Shown: one piece after another, positions 1-4,965 of the stretch | How the letters are laid out: every line of letters begins with the position of its first letter | Position numbering within the stretch: the stretch's first letter is position 1 | Assembly (NCBI GenBank): GCA_030150595.1 | Contig: JASLFQ010000091.1 | Coordinates: forward strand, 1 to 8,051 | Source: Aquirhabdus sp. | GTDB taxonomy: Bacteria; Pseudomonadota; Gammaproteobacteria; Pseudomonadales; Moraxellaceae | Reading direction: 5' to 3' | Length of the DNA: 8,051 nt | Notes under the pieces: model-generated | What the model was told of the DNA's origin: nothing | Seen by the model: the letters and a program-made list of their open reading frames with translations, nothing else | Database searches by the model: none | Program-made: the position numbers and the translations under genes

Positions 1-46
1 CTCGCAGGAGTTGGTTTGCAGGTGTAGTGTTGTGATCTACGTCCAT
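1..46 (-). CDS. Possible 5' end of a gene leaving the left edge
   Basis: An ATG on the minus strand (44-46) opens a frame of 15 codons, beginning MDVDHNTTPANQLLR, that runs off the window without a stop. An AGGGG sequence lies about ten bases upstream, a usable though slightly distant ribosome binding site. The strand matches the neighbouring yjdM, which ends 49 bases upstream. The fragment is too short to assign to any family, and a chance open frame of this length is quite possible. Sequence to the left of the window would settle it. Confidence 0.35.
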   Translation of the reverse strand, partial: MDVDHNTTPANQLLR

Positions 47-95
47 GTATAAAATTCCCCTAAAAAGGTTTCTCATTCTAAATTTTTTGAGCAGG

Positions 96-443
96 TTAGG
101 CTTTTTTTAAAAACTCAGATTTTAGTTTCATTGCGCCGATACCGTCAATTTTGCAGTCGATGTCGTGACCGTCGCTAGCGTCAGGTAACAAACGAATATT
201 TTTAACTTTTGTACCAACTTTGACGACGAGCGATGAACCTTTAACTTTGAGGTCTTTGATGACGGTGATGGTGTCGCCATCTTGGAGCGGATTGCCGTTC
301 GAGTCTTTGATAGTGGCTATATTGTCAGTGGTTGCGGCGGCATTTTTTGACCATTCATGGCTGCACTCTGGGCATATGTACATATCGCCATCTTCATAAG
401 TGTATTCGGATTGGCATTTTGGGCAGTTGGGTAATGCGCTCAT
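96..443 (-). CDS. yjdM: YjdM/PhnA-family zinc-ribbon protein
   Basis: A 115-residue protein of the YjdM family, long annotated as PhnA because the E. coli gene lies near the phosphonate operon. A role in phosphonate use is not established and the biochemical function is unknown. The N-terminus carries a zinc ribbon with two CPxC knuckles, Cys7/Cys10 and Cys24/Cys27. After a short linker (about residues 34-42) comes the compact all-beta PhnA domain, with the typical D-x-N-G-N-P-L-x-D-G-D start and a lysine-rich end. Length is close to E. coli YjdM (about 111 residues). The start at 443 puts the zinc ribbon directly at the N-terminus; an AAGGG nine bases upstream may serve as ribosome binding site. 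It is probably a single-gene unit with its own promoter. The cytoplasmic location is inferred from the lack of any signal or membrane segment. Confidence 0.93.
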   Translation of the reverse strand: MSALPNCPKCQSEYTYEDGDMYICPECSHEWSKNAAATTDNIATIKDSNGNPLQDGDTITVIKDLKVKGSSLVVKVGTKVKNIRLLPDASDGHDIDCKIDGIGAMKLKSEFLKKA

Positions 444-467
444 TGGGGAAAGCCCTTAATAAGAGTC

Positions 468-495
468 ATTCTAACCGAAAATAAACTTGTGGCAG
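468..495 (-). promoter_or_regulatory. Candidate promoter of yjdM
   Basis: Reading the minus strand, CTGCCA (490-495, four of six matches to TTGACA) is followed after 16 bases by TAGAAT (468-473, five of six matches to TATAAT). Transcription would begin near 461, giving a leader of about 18 bases before the ATG. No other site in the 172-base gap between ylqF and yjdM is as good, and the gap shows nothing else convincing. Confidence 0.4.
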
Positions 496-615
496 GCAGT
501 TTCATCGAAAATCAATATTGGATAAATGAGGAAGGTCATTAAAGCCTTGGCTTTGATGTTGAAAAGACGCCCCATTTTTAAACAGATAGCGCATGTTCTT
601 AATATGCATCGAGCA

Positions 616-1575
616 CTATTTTTTGCTCGGTGGAGGAGTCGCGGGACGGCGTTTTTTCTTTCCTGCTAAATGCGCTTCTTTTCGAGCATCGCGTTCTAGT
701 TTAGCTTCTTGCGCGAGAACTTCTTCTAGTTGAGCCATTTCGGGTGTTTCAAAGCTGATTCTGCCTAGCAAGGGCTTGCGAATATCATGAATGACCATTT
801 CACCAAGGCGGACATAATCCACACATTTCCCGCTGGAGAAAAAGCGTTTTTTAACACCCACTATTTCAAAGAAATCCATGGCATCTGCGGGGAGTTCATC
901 TAAACCATAGCGTTCTTTCACACGTTCAGGATAGGCTTGAATTAAATAATCCATCGCGTAGCAGGCGATATCGTCGAAGGTGACGGCGGTATTTTTAATG
1001 GCTCCAGTCACCGCTAGGCGATAGGCTGAGTTTTGATTATGAAATTTAGGCCATAAAATCCCAGGGGTGTCGAAGAGCACAATATCTTCATCGAGTTTAA
1101 TTCGTTGTTGGGCTTTGGTGACAGCGGGTTCATTACCCGTGACGGTAATTTTTCGGCCTTTGATGGTGTTAATTAAAGTCGATTTACCGACATTGGGCAC
1201 TCCAACAATCATGGCTTTGATGCTTTTGACTTGGCTTGCGGTACGCGGAACGAGTTGGTGACAGAGATCAACCAGTGCTTGCACGCGCAGATGCTGGCTC
1301 GAGTTTATCGCGAGAGTTCTCACCGTTGGATCTTGATCGAAATAGGCCATCCATTGTTTGGTAATCTCTGGGTCAGCAAGATCATCTTTATTGAGCAATT
1401 TAATGCGTGGAATCTTTCCTGAAAATTCAGCAATGACAGGATTTTGACTGCTATAGGGAATACGAGCATCTAGCACTTCAATAATCACATCAATATTTGG
1501 CAGAAGCTCTTTAATCTCATTGGTGGCCTTGTTCATGTGGCCAGGAAACCAATTGAGGTTCGTTTTTGGAATCAT
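616..1575 (-). CDS. ylqF: Circularly permuted ribosome-assembly GTPase YlqF/RbgA
   Basis: A 319-residue GTPase of the YlqF/RbgA (MTG1-like) family, which binds the late 50S precursor and drives its maturation with GTP hydrolysis. The motifs come in the permuted order typical of the family. WFPGHM is at residues 9-14 and DARIP at 36-40. The G4 motif NKDD is at 62-65, the P-loop GVPNVGKST at 125-133, the PAVTK switch segment at 150-154 and the G3 motif DTPG at 169-172. An acidic/helical C-terminal domain ends in a very basic tail rich in Lys and Arg, which suits rRNA binding. The frame is open further upstream to a TTG at 1659, but that extension is not family-like and begins right at the prpF terminator. 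The ATG at 1575, just before the WFPGHM block, is therefore preferred, although its ribosome binding site is weak. Confidence 0.95.
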   Translation of the reverse strand: MIPKTNLNWFPGHMNKATNEIKELLPNIDVIIEVLDARIPYSSQNPVIAEFSGKIPRIKLLNKDDLADPEITKQWMAYFDQDPTVRTLAINSSQHLRVQALVDLCHQLVPRTASQVKSIKAMIVGVPNVGKSTLINTIKGRKITVTGNEPAVTKAQQRIKLDEDIVLFDTPGILWPKFHNQNSAYRLAVTGAIKNTAVTFDDIACYAMDYLIQAYPERVKERYGLDELPADAMDFFEIVGVKKRFFSSGKCVDYVRLGEMVIHDIRKPLLGRISFETPEMAQLEEVLAQEAKLERDARKEAHLAGKKKRRPATPPPSKK

Positions 1576-1660
1576 AAAATACTGACTTTTTGAATGAAGT
1601 GTGGATGTATTGGTAATGCGCGTGATTTTAACATGTTGCAGTGGATTAGGTGGGATCAAT

Positions 1661-1689
1661 AAAAAGCCCCACTCTGGGAGCAGGGCTTT
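1661..1689 (-). terminator. Intrinsic terminator after prpF
   Basis: Reading the minus strand, AAAGCCC and GGGCTTT arms (1683-1689 and 1663-1669) form a seven-base stem. A second short stem, CTC/GAG with a three-base loop, sits inside it. The hairpin runs into TTTTT on the minus strand. It begins 40 bases after the prpF stop and lies upstream of the ylqF ATG, so prpF and ylqF are probably separate transcripts. In the plus direction the T-tract is poor. Confidence 0.8.
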
Positions 1690-1729
1690 GATGGAGCTAT
1701 TCGATGGTCAAGTTGCAAATCGATTCAAA

Positions 1730-2914
1730 TTAAAACGTATCCGCAGGAATACGAACCCAACCTTCCATCAATATACGCGCACTACGGCTCATGATGGCTT
1801 TGGTCACTGTCCATTCGCCGTTGACTTGAGTTGCTTCAGCGCCAACGCGCAAAGTGCCCGAAGGATGACCGAAACGCACTGCTGTGCGAGCGCCACCGCC
1901 AGCTGCGAGATTGACCAAGGTTCCTGAAACTGCCGCTGCTGTACCAATCGCCACCGCTGCCGTACCCATCATCGCATGGTGTAGTTTACCCATTGAGAGC
2001 GCACGGACGAGTAGGTCAACTTCATCCGCTTTAATTTGTTTACCGCTAGAAGCCACATAATCTTTAGGCTTGGATACAAAGGCAATTTTCGGGGTGTGCT
2101 GACGGGTGAGTGCCTCGGCAGGGTCTTTGATCAAGCCCATGCGTAGCGCACCCGCCACACGAATGGCTTCAAATTTTGCCAAAGCCGCTGGGTCGGTGTT
2201 GATGGCTTCACGCAGTTCAGTGCCTGTGTAACCAATGTCTTCTGCATTGACAAATACGGTTGGAATACCTGCCATAATCATGGTGCTTTTGAGGGTGCCA
2301 ATGCCCGGTACTTCTAGATCATCAATCAGATTGCCGGTTGGGAACATCGAACCAGCATCGCCATCATCAGATGGATCCATAAACTCGAGTACAATTTCCG
2401 CCGCTGGAAAGGTTACGCCGTCCAGCTCGAAATCACCCGTTTCTTGGACTTGACCGTTAGTAACAGGGACATGGGCAATAATAGTTTTGTGGATGTTGGC
2501 TTGCCAAATACGCACGACACACACGCCATTTTCTGGGATACGCGCTGGATCAACCAAACCCGCATGAATTGCAAATGCACCCGCGGCAGTCGACAAATTT
2601 CCGCAGTTACCGCTCCAGTCTACAAAGGCTTTATCAATCGCCACCTGACCATACAGGTAATCTACATCATGCTCTGGCTGCGCACTCTTGGACAGAATCA
2701 CACACTTACTGGTACTGGACGTCGCGCCACCCATGCCGTCGATGTGCGCAGAATAAGGATCTGGACTACCAATCACGCGCATAAACAATTTGTCGCGAGC
2801 TGCGCTCGGTACTTGAGTTGCCTCAGGTAAATCTTGTAGACGGAAGAATACGCCTTTGCTGGTGCCGCCACGCATGTAGGTGGCAGGGATTTTAATTTGC
2901 GGGGCATGTGCCAT
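1730..2914 (-). CDS. prpF: 2-methylaconitate cis-trans isomerase PrpF
   Basis: A 394-residue PrpF-family protein with a diaminopimelate-epimerase-like double-barrel fold. It converts the 2-methylaconitate isomer made by AcnD into the cis form used in the methylcitrate cycle, the pathway that oxidises propionyl-CoA to pyruvate. The N-terminal signature MRGGTSKG is at residues 14-21. Lys70 (in TSKC) and Cys104 (in GNCGN) match, by pattern and spacing, the Lys73/Cys107 pair known from the Shewanella enzyme. The GHPSG motif near the C-terminus is also present, and length is normal. The start at 2914 has no clear Shine-Dalgarno sequence, but the next in-frame ATG would remove the first strand. Its functional partner acnD lies upstream on the same strand but is separated by rluA and the PIN/membrane cassette, so the usual acnD-prpF adjacency is lost. 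It has its own promoter candidate and terminator. Confidence 0.95.
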   Translation of the reverse strand: MAHAPQIKIPATYMRGGTSKGVFFRLQDLPEATQVPSAARDKLFMRVIGSPDPYSAHIDGMGGATSSTSKCVILSKSAQPEHDVDYLYGQVAIDKAFVDWSGNCGNLSTAAGAFAIHAGLVDPARIPENGVCVVRIWQANIHKTIIAHVPVTNGQVQETGDFELDGVTFPAAEIVLEFMDPSDDGDAGSMFPTGNLIDDLEVPGIGTLKSTMIMAGIPTVFVNAEDIGYTGTELREAINTDPAALAKFEAIRVAGALRMGLIKDPAEALTRQHTPKIAFVSKPKDYVASSGKQIKADEVDLLVRALSMGKLHHAMMGTAAVAIGTAAAVSGTLVNLAAGGGARTAVRFGHPSGTLRVGAEATQVNGEWTVTKAIMSRSARILMEGWVRIPADTF

Positions 2915-2948
2915 GGGAGTACCAAAAGGAGAGCTTAAAGATGGCGTT

Positions 2949-2976
2949 ATTATAAACCGAGGCGGTGTTTTGTTAT
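2949..2976 (-). promoter_or_regulatory. Candidate promoter of prpF
   Basis: On the minus strand a perfect TATAAT (2949-2954) is preceded, after 16 bases, by ATAACA (2971-2976; four of six matches to TTGACA). It sits in the 81-base gap between rluA and prpF and would start transcription near 2942, with a leader of about 28 bases. This suggests prpF can be expressed independently of rluA and acnD. Confidence 0.5.
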
Positions 2977-2995
2977 AGCTAAGGCAATGTAATTA

Positions 2996-3661
2996 TTAAA
3001 AAGGGATTGGTGAGGTTAGCTCTAGAAATCCACCCTGCATCGGATGTTCAAACGCCAGGTAGCTGGCATGTAATGCCAAGCGTTTTAATGGACTTCTAGT
3101 CGGTTCTGGGTGATACAACTTGTCCCCTGTGATGGGATGTCCAATGTGTGCCAGATGTACTCGTAACTGGTGTGAACGTCCAGTGATTGGTTCTAACAAA
3201 ATGCGGCTCTGGTCTTCGCCAGCATCATAGTCGAGGTGTTGGTAGAGGGTTTTGGCGTGTTTACCGATTTCAAAATCGACTTTTTGCTTCGGGCGATTCG
3301 GCCAGTCTGTGATGAGTGGCGCTTCGATGCTGCCTTGATCAGCGAGATGTCCTTGTACGAGGGCGATATATTGTTTATTGACGGTTCTGGCTTGGAACAT
3401 TTTGCTGATTGCGACTTCTGCATCGCGATGTTTGGCAAACATGAGAATGCCTGATGTTGCCATGTCTAAACGATGGGTGACTTTGGCGGTTGGGTGTTTT
3501 TCTAAGATGCGGAGGTAAGCACTGTCTTGGTGTTCAGGCAAACGCCCCATGACAGATAGTAAGCCAGCTGGTTTATCAATGATTAGCAGATCATTGTCTT
3601 CATAAATGATATGAAGCGGTCCTTGTGGTGGGGTGTAGATGAAGTGGTCGTTTAGGGGCAT
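2996..3661 (-). CDS. rluA: Pseudouridine synthase RluA (tRNA U32 / 23S rRNA U746 type)
   Basis: A 221-residue RluA-family pseudouridine synthase without an S4 domain. It resembles E. coli RluA (219 residues) along its length: DKPAGLLSVMGR near residues 29-40, the catalytic HRLDMATSG with Asp66, DWPNRPKQK near 118-126, and the GRSHQLRVH motif near 161-169. E. coli RluA makes pseudouridine at tRNA position 32 and at 23S rRNA U746; the same dual substrate is inferred here. The ATG at 3661 overlaps the stop of the upstream membrane-protein gene by ten bases (ATGCCCCTAA) and has no Shine-Dalgarno sequence. Translation may therefore depend on re-initiation by ribosomes finishing the upstream gene. 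No obvious separate promoter was seen. Confidence 0.95.
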   Translation of the reverse strand: MPLNDHFIYTPPQGPLHIIYEDNDLLIIDKPAGLLSVMGRLPEHQDSAYLRILEKHPTAKVTHRLDMATSGILMFAKHRDAEVAISKMFQARTVNKQYIALVQGHLADQGSIEAPLITDWPNRPKQKVDFEIGKHAKTLYQHLDYDAGEDQSRILLEPITGRSHQLRVHLAHIGHPITGDKLYHPEPTRSPLKRLALHASYLAFEHPMQGGFLELTSPIPF

Positions 3662-4254
3662 GGTTCGGAGCTGGCTTTTGTTACGTCGTTATTTCTCAAA
3701 GATTCAGCTTTAATTAAAGCCTTATGCTTAAAAGCATATGCAAATCCACACCCATACAAAAAACCAAATATCGCATACAACGAACCATAGAAAATCCAAA
3801 ATCCAACTGCGGGCCCTTTAGTTTCTGGATGACTACCTATGAAACATGCGACGGCAAAACACATTCCCGCTACACTACTTCCAAATACATAAGCCGTTCT
3901 TGGTGCTTCTGCAAGCACCTCATCAGCTAGTCGCTCAAGTAACGATGATTCTGGAGCTGCCTTTGAGATAGCAGCAACAATACCTAACGTAACTGCAATA
4001 GCAATCATCGTTGCAATAATTTCATGTAAAGTATTGCCATTTATTTTTGAGTTAATGTAATCAATAAGTTGCTTCCCATCACTTAATAAATTGGAAGTAA
4101 GAACCGCAACGAAAAAGAACATCACAATTTGGCTTAAATAAATACATAACTCTGTTTGCATAAAGGAAGCAGTTGTTTGTCTTGGAACCCAGTTACCATT
4201 TTCAGATGTTTGATCACGAACCTCATCTACATGAATTTTTTCTTTATGCTCCAT
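3652..4254 (-). CDS. Four-helix membrane protein of unknown function
   Basis: A 200-residue protein I cannot assign to a family. The first 30 residues are polar and charged. Four hydrophobic segments follow at about residues 36-57, 76-97, 120-140 and 149-175, so it is very probably an inner-membrane protein with four passes. Between the second and third segments is a polar stretch with several acidic residues (about 101-119). The C-terminal tail, about 25 residues, is hydrophilic and basic at first. Glycine and aromatic residues are frequent in the last helix (GFLYGCGFAYAF). The gene starts 12 bases after the second PIN fragment and overlaps the start of rluA by ten bases, so it appears translationally linked on both sides. 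A GGA about eight bases upstream is a modest ribosome binding site. Base composition looks more AT-rich than acnD or prpF. It could be a partner, target or immunity factor for the PIN nuclease, but that is inference from position only. Confidence 0.82.
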   Translation of the reverse strand: MEHKEKIHVDEVRDQTSENGNWVPRQTTASFMQTELCIYLSQIVMFFFVAVLTSNLLSDGKQLIDYINSKINGNTLHEIIATMIAIAVTLGIVAAISKAAPESSLLERLADEVLAEAPRTAYVFGSSVAGMCFAVACFIGSHPETKGPAVGFWIFYGSLYAIFGFLYGCGFAYAFKHKALIKAESLRNNDVTKASSEPCP

Positions 4255-4266
4255 AAACTTTTTCCA

Positions 4267-4479
4267 TTATCGTCCATTTATGTATTGACCAATCGTTAAA
4301 CCGCTTGGTTTAACCTGCTTCTCTAAATAAACAATTTGCCCACTCAAGTCAGCCGCAATCTTTAACGGCCCCATTTTATTCTTCTTCTCATTTGTTAGTA
4401 CAATAGAGCTAAAAGACTTGGCCGCAAGTGATGCATCAGCTTCGTTTTTACCCAGTCCAGAGTTAGATTTTTTTTGCAT
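4267..4479 (-). CDS. C-terminal part of the split PIN-domain nuclease
   Basis: A 70-residue frame that reads as the second half of a PIN fold. It has KNEADASLAAKSF, with the acidic residue and helix of the third conserved position, then the IVLTNE strand and a G-x-L-K-IA helix ending in a strand (QIVYLE). Alone it lacks the first strand and first two acidic residues and could not form a PIN active site. Its ATG has no Shine-Dalgarno sequence, which argues against independent translation. The frame overlaps the upstream N-terminal fragment by 17 bases, and both frames read through the same run of eight A. Dropping one A joins them, giving Asp137 and Glu153 in the joined protein. It could still be a separate small protein translated by coupling; I judge that less likely. 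Confidence 0.6.
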   Translation of the reverse strand: MQKKSNSGLGKNEADASLAAKSFSSIVLTNEKKNKMGPLKIAADLSGQIVYLEKQVKPSGLTIGQYINGR

Positions 4480-4846
4480 GTCTTAACTGTTGCGTAAGTT
4501 CAGGATGCGCATAAAAATCACGCTCTTCTTGGGGCTGCCATGAACCGACATTAAAACCACCATAAACCTGAACTGGTGACGGAGTGCCATCTGACTCCAA
4601 TGTTAAGAAGCCAAATACATAGCTTGTTTGTACCGACTGCCTGTTAATGTTGTGTAGGATGTACTCCTTCAATCCTCGCTTATCTGATCCATCTTTTCCA
4701 ACACTTGGAATTGACTCAAGCTCAATTTCTACTTCTCTAGTTATATAGATTGTAAAACTATCAGATGGTAACTCGACCTCCAAATTCATTTTATTTTCAT
4801 ATAAATAGTTCCAAGCACAGCTATCTATATAAACGCTAATGGTCAT
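4463..4846 (-). CDS. N-terminal part of a PIN-domain nuclease, frameshifted
   Basis: A 127-residue frame starting MTISVYIDSCAWNYLYE. The first strand with Asp8, followed by a short helix, and the TREVEIELESIP helix with Glu42 at about residues 36-47 match the first two conserved acidic positions of PIN-domain metal-dependent RNases. The family includes VapC-type toxins. A frame of normal quality continues to about residue 126, then ends with I-stop right after a run of eight A, while the remaining PIN elements continue in the next frame. The joined protein would have 192 residues, a reasonable PIN length. The start at 4846 is preferred over an upstream TTG/ATG-type extension because AAAGGAG lies five bases before it, a strong ribosome binding site. 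A classical small antitoxin gene is not visible next to it. It may be a decayed gene, a gene using slippage, or a sequencing error in the A run. Confidence 0.7.
   Translation of the reverse strand: MTISVYIDSCAWNYLYENKMNLEVELPSDSFTIYITREVEIELESIPSVGKDGSDKRGLKEYILHNINRQSVQTSYVFGFLTLESDGTPSPVQVYGGFNVGSWQPQEERDFYAHPELTQQLRHAKKI
4468..4475 (-). other. A8 slippage tract at the PIN gene frame break
   Basis: Eight consecutive A on the coding (minus) strand. The upstream frame reads GCA AAA AAA ATC TAA and stops; the downstream frame reads CAA AAA AAA TCT and continues into the C-terminal PIN half. Seven A would make one frame. Such runs are prone to replication slippage, RNA polymerase slippage and base-calling errors. 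Confidence 0.85.
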
Positions 4847-4881
4847 AAACGCTCCTTTTAGAACGAACAATATTAGCAATT

Positions 4882-4897
4882 TGTCCTTAAATGGACA
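4882..4897. promoter_or_regulatory. Inverted repeat upstream of the PIN gene, possible operator
   Basis: TGTCC and GGACA arms flank six bases (TTAAAT), 36 bases before the PIN ATG. On the minus strand TAATAT, 16-17 bases further down, could be a -10 box; the arm nearest the terminator would overlap its -35 position, which is otherwise weak. That placement suits a repressor site, as in autoregulated toxin operons, but five-base arms can arise by chance. TATGAT (4900-4905) is another -10-like sequence with no good -35. Confidence 0.35.
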
Positions 4898-4913
4898 GTA
4901 TCATAATATTAAT

Positions 4914-4943
4914 AAAAACCCCCATCATACGACGGGGGTTTTT
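4914..4943. terminator. Strong bidirectional intrinsic terminator after acnD
   Basis: AAAAACCCCC (4914-4923) and GGGGGTTTTT (4934-4943) form a ten-base perfect stem around a ten-base loop. Each strand ends in five T after five G, so it can work both ways. It begins 22 bases past the acnD stop on the minus strand and separates acnD from the PIN cassette. acnD is therefore probably a single-gene transcript. Confidence 0.92.
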
Positions 4944-4965
4944 GAAGTAAGTTTCTTGTTAGAAA

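Noticed and set aside
102..108. A7 run near the end of yjdM, compared with the A8 run in the PIN gene
   Set aside because: It lies in the last few codons of an intact frame, so slippage would only alter the tail; nothing suggests a function.
541..554. AAAGCC/GGCTTT hairpin downstream of ylqF
   Set aside because: The loop would be only two to four bases, the stem is short and no T-tract follows in the ylqF direction.
610..629. CGAGCA/TGCTCG hairpin overlapping the ylqF stop codon
   Set aside because: Six-base stem with an eight-base loop and no T-tract after it; too weak to call a terminator.
1576..1659. N-terminal extension of ylqF from a TTG
   Set aside because: The extension begins at the foot of the prpF terminator and has no family-like sequence; the ATG just before WFPGHM fits better.
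2444..2830. A 128-codon plus-strand open frame within prpF
   Set aside because: Antisense to conserved PrpF motifs, with no ribosome binding site and no recognisable protein features.
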